Source: Cytophagaceae bacterium (GTDB lineage: Bacteria > Bacteroidota > Bacteroidia > Cytophagales > Spirosomataceae). From it: DNA of 61,507 nucleotides. Positions 34,702-43,374 of this stretch are shown piece after piece. Numbering within the stretch: the stretch's first letter is position 1; the number at the start of each line of letters is the position of its first letter. The stretch covers positions 1 to 61,507 of the forward strand of contig JAIYBU010000110.1 in assembly GCA_027488335.1 (NCBI GenBank), read 5' to 3'. The notes beneath the pieces are model-generated. The model was given only the letters and a program-made list of their open reading frames with translations. It was not told the DNA's origin and ran no database searches. Both the position numbers and the translations under genes were made by a program.

Positions 34702-35723
34702 CAATGCACCAAAACCTGTTTTAGACTCAATTCTACCACTTCTCCCATACTTTTACAGTTCAAAAAATTGGGGTTTTTATAATGTCTTGCCAAGTCTTGT
34801 TTGAGCGATTCGAGATTGGTGGGCAACGAAAGCGTATCTTTTTTCATGGTTTCAATCAAATCGTGCATTCTGCTTTTTTCTTCACGCAATCTATTGGCAA
34901 TCAATGTACGTTCTTCGGCTTGATATTGCTTCACTGACTCTGCCGTTAGATATTTCATCCCCATCTGAATCATGGCGTAGTTTTGCTTGAAGTATTGTGG
35001 CATATAGACCGATTTTGATGCTTCATAAGATTGTTGGTCGAAATCAATGGCACGTAAACGGTAATGAAAATCCTCAAAATCGGGTGTAACGATTATCACA
35101 AAATTTGAAGAGTGCATATCGCCCAAGAGTCTTACGAAACAACGCTCATTAAACTTAATAAACTCTTTACTCAAACGAATCGGATTAAAATTTGCATCAT
35201 TGAGGTGGTTATTCATAAATTGGTCGGCAGGAATTCCTGCAATATGTTCTTCGACCAATGTCTCTTCGTGCGTACAATAACCCATCACATTGGGTGAAAG
35301 TAAATGCTCCAGTTCAAGTCCGTAAATCCGAGAAGCATCGGCGAGTTTGATATAAAAATAGTCGTGATTATCATTGATTTTATTTACAATTCGGATTCTG
35401 AAGGGCTTCGTATTAGCATACGTGCAAGTATCAACTCTATCCACGACTAAGTGTTTAATTACGGCTTCATCGCCGTCGGTTTTTAAATCGGCATAGATGT
35501 TTTTTAAAGCTTCATAGATTTCTTCGAGGTCATTTTGTGGGTACATCACCGTTTCCCAAAGCGTATCTTTCCCTTTTTTATCATACAGCGGAAAGGCATT
35601 ATCGTAACGCAGTAAATCGGTATATTTTATAGGCAGTTGTTTTTCACGACCATACTTTGTGAGGTATTTTCGTAGTTTTGGCGAAATTTTAAACGGTATT
35701 TTTTTCTTGGTGATGAGTGCCAT
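34701..35723 (-). CDS. Hypothetical protein with phosphotransferase (APH/protein kinase)-like motifs
   Basis: A 340-aa cytoplasmic protein I cannot place in a named family. ATG at 35723 (MALITKKKIPFKISP) is preferred over an upstream TTG. In the middle, RLLGDMHSSNFVIIV followed about 20 residues later by LRAIDFDQQS resembles the catalytic loop (HGDLHxxN) and metal-binding IDFD motif of aminoglycoside phosphotransferase / ABC1-type kinases. An ETLVEEHIAG segment upstream is where the N-lobe/hinge would lie. The N-lobe Gly-loop is not obvious. It could phosphorylate a small molecule or protein, or be inactive. The C-terminal 90 residues are helical. Confidence 0.7.
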   Translation of the reverse strand: MALITKKKIPFKISPKLRKYLTKYGREKQLPIKYTDLLRYDNAFPLYDKKGKDTLWETVMYPQNDLEEIYEALKNIYADLKTDGDEAVIKHLVVDRVDTCTYANTKPFRIRIVNKINDNHDYFYIKLADASRIYGLELEHLLSPNVMGYCTHEETLVEEHIAGIPADQFMNNHLNDANFNPIRLSKEFIKFNERCFVRLLGDMHSSNFVIIVTPDFEDFHYRLRAIDFDQQSYEASKSVYMPQYFKQNYAMIQMGMKYLTAESVKQYQAEERTLIANRLREEKSRMHDLIETMKKDTLSLPTNLESLKQDLARHYKNPNFLNCKSMGEVVELSLKQVLVH

Positions 35724-35852
35724 AAACGCCTTTCTTTTGAGATTAAAAGCCAATAATCAAACTAATTATTCGCAAAATACAGATTCGGTTGTCGTTTATT
35801 GAAAAAAACAACAAATTTTGTATCTAAAATATAAATAGTTTCAATAAAAATA

Positions 35853-35860
35853 TAACTTTG
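35853..35860 (+). promoter_or_regulatory. Candidate -7 element for coiled-coil protein gene
   Basis: TAACTTTG fits the Bacteroidota -7 consensus TAnnTTTG and lies 44 bp upstream of the ATG at 35905. No convincing -33 TTTG was found at the right distance. Confidence 0.4.
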
Positions 35861-35904
35861 CCGTTAATAAACCTGTAACTCTAAATACTTAACATTCAAT
35901 TTCT

Positions 35905-36858
35905 ATGGAAAACATGCAAGAAAGAAAAAGTAATACAGCCATGACAGCTGGCCTCGTTTTGGCTTGTGCGTTGGCTATCCTTTTTGGGTTTCTTTACTTC
36001 AACGCTCGTCAAGATATTGAGTCTAAAAACGTTGATATTTCAACAAAAACGAAAGAGTTATTGTTGACAAATACTAAACTTGATTCAATTTCAGCTGAAT
36101 TAGATAAAAAAATTGCAGAAGTAACGTCTCTGGGTGGGCAAGTGGCTGACCTTGAAGCACTAAAAGCTCAACTCGAACAAGATAAGAAAAACTTAGTAAA
36201 TTCTAAGAGTGTATCTATTCGTAGTTTTGAAAGCAAAATTAAAGGCTATGAGGCGGCTCTGAGTGCAAAAGATGTGGAGATAGCCAAATTAAGACAAGAA
36301 AATGCTCAGTTGACAACCGAAGTGAAAACTTTGGGAACTGAAAATTCGAATTTGAAAACGGATGTTTCGACATTGAGAACGGATAAACAAGCCCTTGCAG
36401 ATTCGGTTTATGCAACAACGGTTAAGAACAAAGAATTGGCCGAAAAAGTAACACTTGCCGCTGCCTTGAAAGCCATGAATGTGTCGGTAAATGCTATCAA
36501 CTCTCGTGGAAAAGAGCGTGAAGGGGGAGAATATAAAGCCAGACGTGTTGAAAAAGTGAAAATCTCTTTCAAATTGGTTGAAAATCCTTTGACTAAGCGT
36601 GAAAACAAAGTGATTTACATGCGTATGCTCGACCCACAAGGCAACTGTATTTCGGATATGGCTACTGGTTCGGGGGCATTTAATTACGGTGGTAAAGAAA
36701 TGGTTTATACGGCCAAACAATCAGTAATGTATGATAATACGGGTCAAACTGTTGATTTTATCTATTCTCGTGGTTCAACCTACGGAAAGGGAAAATATAC
36801 CATCGAACTTTATTCAGAAGGATTTAGTATTGGTCGTGGTACTTTTGATGTGAAATAA
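35905..36858 (+). CDS. Membrane-anchored coiled-coil protein
   Basis: A 317-aa protein with one transmembrane helix at about residues 13-32 (MTAGLVLACALAILFGFLYF), then a long coiled coil from about 35 to 185 with regular heptads rich in Leu, Lys, Glu and Asp. A compact C-terminal beta-rich domain of about 110 residues begins KVKISFKLVENPLTKR and ends IELYSEGFSIGRGTFDVK. The C-terminal domain would lie in the periplasm. The build is like envelope spacers or gliding/cell-wall proteins, but no known family could be assigned. Single gene between promoter and terminator. Confidence 0.85.
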   Translation: MENMQERKSNTAMTAGLVLACALAILFGFLYFNARQDIESKNVDISTKTKELLLTNTKLDSISAELDKKIAEVTSLGGQVADLEALKAQLEQDKKNLVNSKSVSIRSFESKIKGYEAALSAKDVEIAKLRQENAQLTTEVKTLGTENSNLKTDVSTLRTDKQALADSVYATTVKNKELAEKVTLAAALKAMNVSVNAINSRGKEREGGEYKARRVEKVKISFKLVENPLTKRENKVIYMRMLDPQGNCISDMATGSGAFNYGGKEMVYTAKQSVMYDNTGQTVDFIYSRGSTYGKGKYTIELYSEGFSIGRGTFDVK

Positions 36859-36891
36859 GCTCAGCTGATAATTTATAGTCTATAGTATATA

Positions 36892-36928
36892 AAAAAGGTC
36901 TCTCGAAAATATTCTGAGAGACCTTTTT
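36892..36928. terminator. Bidirectional terminator
   Basis: A 13-bp perfect stem AAAAAGGTCTCTC / GAGAGACCTTTTT with an 11-base loop and U tracts in both directions, between the coiled-coil gene and the convergent S41 protease gene. Confidence 0.92.
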
Positions 36929-36952
36929 TATGCGTTTAGAAATAATTAATGA

Positions 36953-38395
36953 TTATTTTACTGGCAAATTTGCAAACATATCCTTACGATTATCAGCAGG
37001 ATTATCTGAAATATATTCTTCTAAAATAGCCGCTTTATCAATCGTTCTAAACGAACGGTTCGAAGATGCTTCTGCTGGGATAGCGACTCCCGTAATTACT
37101 TCCAGTGCTTTTTTGAGTAATGTTTCGCTTTCGTCGCCCCACGGCTTAAATGGATAAATATTATCCGAAACTATATAATTTGGTGTGAAACCACTCTTTG
37201 TACCATAATCCGATTCTCCTTTTGAATTGACGGTACGCAACACAATTGGCTGCATGCCCCAGGTCCAACGAGCAGGAGTTGTTTCGTCTTTAAGGGTTAT
37301 CGAACCTACATTTTTTCCGTAAGTGTTCTGGCCAATAATCACCACATCCATATATGGTCGTAAGCTGTTGATTACTAATTCGCTGGCCGATGCCGTTCCG
37401 TTTGAAGTAAGCACAACCAAGCGGTTAAGATTCAGATTATTGGGTTGATTACTAAACTTTGTTGGCGTGGCTACCGATGGATACTTCGCTTTTATTGTAG
37501 CATTCCATTCGTCTTGATGAATTACGTTATTTGTGTTTAAGTTTTTTACAACTAATGAAGATATTAAATCAGCCGAAGAGATTCTGCCACCACCATTTGT
37601 GCGTAAATCTAACACTAATTCGTTCACTCCTGCAGCTTTGAATTGCCCAAAAACTTGTTTCAATTGCTCATCGTAGGTTTCTAAAAACTGTGTATAAACC
37701 AAATAACCAATCTTTTTATTGCCTTTTTCGATGATTTTTGTAAACTGAATTGGGTTGTTTTGTACAACAGCTTTAGTTGCTGTAATAGTTTTTCCTGAAA
37801 GTACATAGGTGCCGTTCTTAAATTCACCTAAGCCAAAAGTTGCGGTTTCGTTGTTTGTGATTAATGACGAAAAATTTGTCCCATTGATTTGTGTACCGTT
37901 GATGGTCAAAACAATATCGCCACGTTTCAATCCCGCTTTTTCGGCAGGACTTCCCAAGATTACATTTGAAATAAAAAATACGACATTTGTTTGGGTATTA
38001 TCCAAATAAACTGCCGTACGAGAAAACCCAAAAGAAGTGCTTACGCCGCTTAATGAATTATTTAAATCAACAATGTTTTCACGAATCCACGAAAAGCGGT
38101 CAGTATTTGGGTAATCATTGAGCAACGAATAAAAATAATACTTCTTTGTATCATCTTCTCCATCTTTGCCTGTGACTAATGTCAGGTCGGTTTTATCTTT
38201 GGTTGGTAATTTATCTGACCATAGATACCATTCTTTTAGTTGGTCGTAAACCCAGCTATTAGCCGCAGCGTTGGGGCTGGTTGTTGTGGTAGTTGTACCT
38301 GAAGTAGTTTTTGTTGGTTCAACGGTATCTTTTTTACACGAAAAAGCTCCAACCATGAAAAATACTAATAAAAACTTATTCAATTTGGTCTTCAT
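36953..38395 (-). CDS. S41 family C-terminal-processing peptidase, lipoprotein
   Basis: A 480-aa periplasmic serine peptidase. The lipoprotein signal MKTKLNKFLLVFFMVGAFSC has Cys20, followed by a Thr-rich linker. A PDZ domain shows GSPAEKAGLKRGDIVLTING. The S41 core has LVLDLRTNGGGRISSADLIS, the catalytic Ser in SNGTASASELVINSL and the catalytic Lys in GQNTYGKNVGS. This is the Ser/Lys dyad layout of CtpA/Prc. It would degrade or trim envelope proteins. A bestrophin gene lies 91 bp upstream on the same strand. Confidence 0.93.
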   Translation of the reverse strand: MKTKLNKFLLVFFMVGAFSCKKDTVEPTKTTSGTTTTTTSPNAAANSWVYDQLKEWYLWSDKLPTKDKTDLTLVTGKDGEDDTKKYYFYSLLNDYPNTDRFSWIRENIVDLNNSLSGVSTSFGFSRTAVYLDNTQTNVVFFISNVILGSPAEKAGLKRGDIVLTINGTQINGTNFSSLITNNETATFGLGEFKNGTYVLSGKTITATKAVVQNNPIQFTKIIEKGNKKIGYLVYTQFLETYDEQLKQVFGQFKAAGVNELVLDLRTNGGGRISSADLISSLVVKNLNTNNVIHQDEWNATIKAKYPSVATPTKFSNQPNNLNLNRLVVLTSNGTASASELVINSLRPYMDVVIIGQNTYGKNVGSITLKDETTPARWTWGMQPIVLRTVNSKGESDYGTKSGFTPNYIVSDNIYPFKPWGDESETLLKKALEVITGVAIPAEASSNRSFRTIDKAAILEEYISDNPADNRKDMFANLPVK

Positions 38396-38486
38396 ACATA
38401 TAAGTTTATTTGTTGATTTTGATGACGTAAATTATAAACGATTGGTTGCGATAAATGTTTGGTAGCTATATCCAAACTGAAATAAA

Positions 38487-39359
38487 TTAATTTCTGAAAA
38501 TTTCCATTAAATTTCCTTTAATATTCTTAACGATACTATCAAGTTGCAAATCATTAGTATCAGTGCCAAAGGGGTCTTCTATTTCTTCGGCAATCATTTC
38601 GATACCTGCAAAAGCATAGAATATCAACGTAACAATAGGAGCAGCCCAGTATTTAAACTCCAAGACAAAGCCAAATGGCATGGTGAACACATACAAAAAT
38701 ATCATTTTTTTTATAAAAATATTGTAAGATGCAGGTATCGGTGTATTTCTGATTCGCTCACAAGCCCCAAGATTATCCGTAAACGATACCAATTCGTTGT
38801 TCAAGACCAATAACTGTTCTCTTTTGATGATGCCCAATTTATACAAGCGATTGATTTCTAAATAAATAGCTTGTCCGATTCGGTTGGGTATGTGTTTATA
38901 ATTTATGTAAAAACTTGCATCGTAGTTGCCCACAAACTCCAAATGTGTATGATTGGCATTTCCACGAAGGTGGTCTTTTACGGAGTGGATGTAATTGCCA
39001 ATCAAAACCCTAAAAACTTCTCGACTTTCGTGGTTTTCGGGTAGTAAAGCATTGATTTTCAAGGCTAAGTTACGAGAATTATTTGTGAAGCTTCCCCAAA
39101 TTTTACGTCCTTCCCACCAACGGTCATACGAACTATTTGTACGGAAAACCAATAATAACGAAAGCACAAAACCTACTAATGAGTGTATGGCCAACGGATT
39201 TTTGAGCGGCATGAAGTGAAAAACTTCATTTTCGAGGTATGAAATGAAAAATGTATAAACCATTACGGCTGCCATAGCGGGTAAAAGTTTGCGGAAAGTG
39301 TCAGCTTTGTGGAAATAAAAAATGAGTTTCCACCAATCTTTTGGATTATAACTAAACAT
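38487..39359 (-). CDS. Bestrophin family anion channel
   Basis: A 290-aa inner-membrane protein of the bestrophin/RFP-TM (UPF0187) family, which forms pentameric chloride or other anion channels. Family segments are seen at LVFRTNSSYDRWWEGRKIWG (Arg-Trp-Trp motif) and near AFAGIEMIAEEIEDPFGTD, the conserved Glu/Asp cluster that binds calcium in eukaryotic members. About four helices. The C-terminus DLQLDSIVKNIKGNLMEI is typical. Confidence 0.93.
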   Translation of the reverse strand: MFSYNPKDWWKLIFYFHKADTFRKLLPAMAAVMVYTFFISYLENEVFHFMPLKNPLAIHSLVGFVLSLLLVFRTNSSYDRWWEGRKIWGSFTNNSRNLALKINALLPENHESREVFRVLIGNYIHSVKDHLRGNANHTHLEFVGNYDASFYINYKHIPNRIGQAIYLEINRLYKLGIIKREQLLVLNNELVSFTDNLGACERIRNTPIPASYNIFIKKMIFLYVFTMPFGFVLEFKYWAAPIVTLIFYAFAGIEMIAEEIEDPFGTDTNDLQLDSIVKNIKGNLMEIFRN

Positions 39360-39512
39360 AATACAATTTAAAGTACTTTTTAATTGGCTTTTATTCGTAT
39401 TGACAAAACAAAGATAAAGTTTTTATAATTTCTTTTGGGTAGATAAAATATTCATTGCATTATTGCTGTGTAGGTTGAAAAATAGAGTGTTTTTAGTCAA
39501 TGTAATCATACA

Positions 39513-39950
39513 ATGAATATCGAATTCAAGAAAACCTCTCCCGAAAAAGTTTCGGAAGTATTAGCATTGCTTACGTCGGCGAATTTGCCGATAAGCGATA
39601 TTGGCGAAAATGTAACATTGTTTTCTTTAGAAACCAGTGAAGAAATAATTGGTACGGCTGGTTTGGAAATACTTGGTAATATTGGACTTTTACGTTCGGT
39701 GAGCGTTGTAGAAAATCAACAATCGAATGGTTATGGGCATTTGATTGTTCAAAATTTAGAAATGTATGCTAAAACTCAAAATATAAAAGAGCTTTATTTA
39801 CTCACAACAAATGCGAAAGAGTTTTTTGAGAAAAAGTGTACTTATGAAGTAATTGAGCGAGCAAATGTGCCAATCGAAATTCAGAATAGTCAACAATTTT
39901 CGTCAGTTTGCCCGTCGTCGGCTGTGGTGATGAAAAAAAATATAACCTAA
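39513..39950 (+). CDS. ArsN2-like GNAT acetyltransferase
   Basis: A 145-aa GNAT protein resembling the arsenic-resistance N-acetyltransferase ArsN2. Recognisable are LLRSVSVVENQQSNGYGHLI (motif A, with a degraded Q-x-x-G-x-G loop), ELYLLTTNAKEFFEKKC and the diagnostic C-terminal FSSVCPSSAVVMKK with the Cys-Pro-Ser-Ser motif. Family members acetylate trivalent organoarsenicals. No ars operon gene is next to it, so either it is an orphan resistance gene or it has a different substrate. Confidence 0.85.
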   Translation: MNIEFKKTSPEKVSEVLALLTSANLPISDIGENVTLFSLETSEEIIGTAGLEILGNIGLLRSVSVVENQQSNGYGHLIVQNLEMYAKTQNIKELYLLTTNAKEFFEKKCTYEVIERANVPIEIQNSQQFSSVCPSSAVVMKKNIT

Positions 39951-40082
39951 TTCATAATCAAGACTTTAATTTTTTGTGAAGAATAGTTCTGCCGAATAGT
40001 CGATTTGTATTCAATAAATTTTCAGGAAAAATTAAGTTTTTTTCAACAATGCTTGTATATTCGTGCCAAAACCATCGAAAAT

Positions 40083-40595
40083 ATGAATAAAACCCTTTAC
40101 ATCATTCGTCATGCTACTGCTGAAGATGGAGGAAACTCTCCCATGTTTCGCGATTTTGACCGAGATTTAACCCCAACGGGTATCATTGAGTCGGCACGAA
40201 TGGGGAAATTTTTGGCAGGAACTGGACTTAAACTCGACTTAATTGTGAGTAGTGCCGCTGAACGTGCCAAAGCAACTGCCAAGATTTTTGCCGAACAATT
40301 ACACTACGATGCCGATGCCATTGTGATTGATGATGCCATTTATGGAGGAGGTCCCCGCAGCTATTTATCAGCCGTCAATCAATTAGATGAAGCCGTGAAT
40401 GTAGTAGCTATTTTTGGCCATAATCCTGATATTACATTTTTTTCGGAGTATCTTACTCGTGCCGATATTGGTGGCTCGATGGATAAGGCAGGTGTAATCA
40501 TTTTAGAATTTGAGAACATCAAATGGGCCGAAGTATCAAGCAAAATGGCGAAGTTTTTGGGGTATTATTCTCCACAGAGTATCAGTCATTCATAA
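40083..40595 (+). CDS. SixA-type phosphohistidine phosphatase
   Basis: A 170-aa histidine phosphatase. The start at 40083 gives MNKTLYIIRHATAEDGG with catalytic His10; the upstream open frame lacks family residues. The second half shows LIVSSAAERAKATAKIFAEQ and the second catalytic His in VVAIFGHNPDITFFSEYL. SixA in E. coli removes phosphate from His of phosphotransfer proteins. The cognate partner here is unknown. A 50-aa membrane protein gene follows 61 bp later. Confidence 0.9.
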   Translation: MNKTLYIIRHATAEDGGNSPMFRDFDRDLTPTGIIESARMGKFLAGTGLKLDLIVSSAAERAKATAKIFAEQLHYDADAIVIDDAIYGGGPRSYLSAVNQLDEAVNVVAIFGHNPDITFFSEYLTRADIGGSMDKAGVIILEFENIKWAEVSSKMAKFLGYYSPQSISHS

Positions 40596-40656
40596 ATTAA
40601 TGAAAACTCTTTTGGGCGTTTAACGGTTATCAAAGAGTTTAGAAAATAGTATTAGC

Positions 40657-40809
40657 ATGGCACAGAATAATTCTACCAATCGGAATCAAAAACTATTTCG
40701 AATCATTTTTCTTATTTTTTTGGGAGTCGTTTTGTATTTTTTATATGATTTATCTCGACAAACCACTGCACCTTGGAAAAAAAAGAAAAACATTGAAAGG
40801 TCATTTTAG
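40657..40809 (+). CDS. Small single-pass membrane protein (50 aa)
   Basis: An ATG at 40657 opens 50 codons. Short polar start MAQNNSTNRNQK, one strong hydrophobic helix from about residue 13 to 31 (LFRIIFLIFLGVVLYFLY), then a basic tail with PWKKKKNIE. The stop directly adjoins a textbook terminator, so it fits the end of the SixA transcript. I do not recognise a named family. Conserved position would support a real gene. Confidence 0.65.
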   Translation: MAQNNSTNRNQKLFRIIFLIFLGVVLYFLYDLSRQTTAPWKKKKNIERSF

Positions 40810-40836
40810 AAGGGCGTATTTAATACGCCCTTTTTT
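40810..40836 (+). terminator. Intrinsic terminator after the SixA unit
   Basis: A 10-bp perfect GC-rich stem AAGGGCGTAT / ATACGCCCTT, 3-base loop, then a run of T. It begins one base after the stop of the 50-aa gene. Confidence 0.92.
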
Positions 40837-40969
40837 GTTGAAAATAAAATACGGAATGTTACCTTTTTAGTGTAATTTTTACACGAATAAATAATGACAA
40901 CATGACGCAATTATAAAATTGAATAAATATATTTGTTTCTTAAAATTATTCAATCCTATAATATACAAG

Positions 40970-41512
40970 ATGAACAGAAGAGAGGTCATAAAAAATGTAG
41001 CCTTGATGTTGGGTGGGGCATTTTCTGCACCAACACTTATGGCGATGGATAATTGGGAAAGTTCTACAAAACCTAATACCAACGGAGCCGCTTTTAATCT
41101 AACCAGTACTCAGCAAAAAATTGTAGCCGAAATTGCCGAACTAATTATTCCTAAAACCGATACTGTAGGGGCAAAGGATGTTGGCGTACCTGCATTCATT
41201 GAAATGATGCTAAAAGATTGTTATAAAGCCCCCGAACACCAAAGTTTTATGGAAGGCTTAGCCTCTATGGAAAAAGTGAAGTTTTTGGAACTAAATACCG
41301 ATGAAAGAAGAGGTGTTTTGAAACTCTTGGAACAAGAAACCAAGAAGATTACCAGTAAAACAACTCCTTTTTGGCGATTAGTAAAAGAGCTTACGCTCTT
41401 GGGGTATTTCACATCAGAAGCTGGCTTAAAGGCTTCGTTTGAATATGTACAAATTCCAGGTAAACTTGAACTCATCAAGCTAAAACCTAACCAAAAAGCG
41501 TATGCTTATTAA
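40970..41512 (+). CDS. Gluconate 2-dehydrogenase subunit 3 family protein with twin-arginine signal
   Basis: A 180-aa small subunit of a membrane-bound flavoprotein dehydrogenase. The start at 40970 gives MNRREVIKNVALMLGGAFSA, with RR and a moderately hydrophobic core, a plausible Tat signal. The family motif follows: IVAEIAELIIPKTDTVGAKD, GVPAFIEMMLKDCYKAP. A candidate -7 element TATATTTG lies at 40928-40935. It is 82 bp upstream of the GMC subunit, which has no signal of its own, so it likely carries that subunit across the membrane as in gluconate dehydrogenase complexes. Confidence 0.9.
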   Translation: MNRREVIKNVALMLGGAFSAPTLMAMDNWESSTKPNTNGAAFNLTSTQQKIVAEIAELIIPKTDTVGAKDVGVPAFIEMMLKDCYKAPEHQSFMEGLASMEKVKFLELNTDERRGVLKLLEQETKKITSKTTPFWRLVKELTLLGYFTSEAGLKASFEYVQIPGKLELIKLKPNQKAYAY

Positions 41513-41594
41513 TTAATTGATGGGTTAAAGGTGATTAGAAATGAATCATTTTTTAATTCATTAATTTTCCAATAACCAATAACTAATTAGAATC

Positions 41595-43310
41595 ATGAAT
41601 TTGAATATAAAATCAAAAAAGAATAATACGTTTGATGCCATCGTTGTCGGTTCGGGAATGTCAGGTGGCTTTGCGGCAAAAGAACTAACCGAAAGAGGCC
41701 TGAAAGTTTTGATGATAGAGAGAGGGCATGAAATTAAGCACATTGAAGGCTATGATACTGCCATGAAACAACCGTGGGAAATTGAACATCGTGGTAAAAC
41801 CTCTAATATTTCGGCCGAAGAACGCTGGGCAAATAGTCGCTTTTGGGGTCTTGGAAGCGAAGAAGTAGTAAATCACCTGACCAACGATAAAAAAAATCCT
41901 TACATCGAAAAACGTGCTTTCGACTGGATTCGTGCCTATCATACAGGCGGGAAATCCATGCACTGGGGGCGTCAGTCATACCGATGGGGAAAACATGATT
42001 TTGAAGCCAATGCCAAAGAAGGTATCGGCATTGACTGGCCAATTCGCTACGAAGATTTAGAGCCGTGGTACACACACGTCGAGAAATTTGTAGGTATAAG
42101 TGGGCAAAAAGAAGGCTTAGAGGTTTTACCCGATGGGCATTTCTTACCTGCCATGCCCTTGTTTGCTCCCGAAGCTCATTTCAAAAATAAGATGATGGAA
42201 AGATTTAACCGTCCTGTAACGGTTGGGCGAGTGGCGAATCTTACACAACCGCAAGACATTCATACTTCGCTGGGTAGAGCATCGTGTCAGTACAGAAACA
42301 AATGCCAGAGAGGTTGTCCGTATGGGGGGTATTACAGTTCTTTATCGGGTTCAATTCCAGCGGCAATGCGAACCAATCGTTTGAGTATTTTGCACGATTC
42401 GATAGTGGCCGAAATTATCTATGATGAGCAAAAAAAACGTGCCAGCGGTGTAAAAATTATCAATCAAAACACCATGCAGACCGAAGAATATTTTGCTAAA
42501 ATTATCTTCCTGAATGCAGGTTCTATCAATACGGCTGCTTTGATGCTCAATTCAAAATCAAATCGTTTTCAAAATGGATTTGGTAATGACAGCGACCAAG
42601 TAGGTAGAAACCTAATGGACCATCAATTGGGTTCGGGAGCAACGGCTTCGATTGAAGGTTTTGAAGATGATTATGTGTATGGTCAACGCCCAAATGCGAT
42701 GTATATTCCACGTTTCAGAAACTGGGGAAATGATAAACAAACGGCATATCTAAGAGGTTTTGGGTATCAAGGTGGAGCAAGTCGAGAGGGTTGGAGCAGA
42801 GGAGTTGGAGCAGATGGTTTCGGTGCTGATTTCAAACAAGGATTAACTAAACCTGGTGCATGGACTATCAGTATTGGCGGTTTTGGCGAAATTTTGCCAG
42901 ACCCAAACAATAGAATTTATCTCGACCCAGAGAAAAAAGACCAATGGGGAATTCCGATGATAGTGACCGATGCTGCATTTGTAGAAAACGATTGGGCAAT
43001 GCGTAAAGATATTATTGCCTCTGCCGTAGAAATGCTCGAAACAGCAGGTTTCAAAAACGTAACACCTTATGACCGCCCAACACACATGGGTTTGGGCATA
43101 CACGATATGGGAACTGCCCGCATGGGTCGTGACCCTAAAACTTCGGTGCTAAATGCCTTCAATCAAGTGCATAATTGCAAAAATGTATTCGTAACCGATG
43201 GTGCCGCAATGACTTCTGCATCGTGCGTGAATCCATCTATTACCTATATGGCACTGACGGCTCGTGCGGCTGATTATGCAGTGAAGGCTTTGAAGAAAAA
43301 AGATTTGTAA
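41595..43310 (+). CDS. GMC family oxidoreductase (gluconate dehydrogenase-type large subunit)
   Basis: A 571-aa FAD-dependent glucose-methanol-choline oxidoreductase. The FAD-binding motif is FDAIVVGSGMSGGFAAKELT with LMIERG; substrate-domain segments are GGKSMHWGRQSYRW, NAGSINTAALMLNS and HQLGSGAT; the C-terminal catalytic region has MGLGIHDMGTARMG (His) and SCVNPSITYMALTARAADYA (Asn/His position). CQYRNKCQRGCPYGG adds a Cys cluster seen in this group. It pairs with subunit 3 just upstream. The likely job is periplasmic oxidation of a sugar, sugar acid or polyol with electrons passed to a cytochrome c not encoded here. Confidence 0.94.
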   Translation: MNLNIKSKKNNTFDAIVVGSGMSGGFAAKELTERGLKVLMIERGHEIKHIEGYDTAMKQPWEIEHRGKTSNISAEERWANSRFWGLGSEEVVNHLTNDKKNPYIEKRAFDWIRAYHTGGKSMHWGRQSYRWGKHDFEANAKEGIGIDWPIRYEDLEPWYTHVEKFVGISGQKEGLEVLPDGHFLPAMPLFAPEAHFKNKMMERFNRPVTVGRVANLTQPQDIHTSLGRASCQYRNKCQRGCPYGGYYSSLSGSIPAAMRTNRLSILHDSIVAEIIYDEQKKRASGVKIINQNTMQTEEYFAKIIFLNAGSINTAALMLNSKSNRFQNGFGNDSDQVGRNLMDHQLGSGATASIEGFEDDYVYGQRPNAMYIPRFRNWGNDKQTAYLRGFGYQGGASREGWSRGVGADGFGADFKQGLTKPGAWTISIGGFGEILPDPNNRIYLDPEKKDQWGIPMIVTDAAFVENDWAMRKDIIASAVEMLETAGFKNVTPYDRPTHMGLGIHDMGTARMGRDPKTSVLNAFNQVHNCKNVFVTDGAAMTSASCVNPSITYMALTARAADYAVKALKKKDL

Positions 43311-43328
43311 TATAATAATTACATTGCC

Positions 43329-43361
43329 GAGACAAGGCCTATCCAGAATAGGCTTTGTCTC
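43329..43361. terminator. Bidirectional terminator
   Basis: A 14-bp stem with one G-T type mismatch (GAGACAAGGCCTAT on the left), 5-base loop, between the GMC gene and the convergent phytanoyl-CoA dioxygenase gene. Confidence 0.82.
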
Positions 43362-43374
43362 TATTTATTTACAT

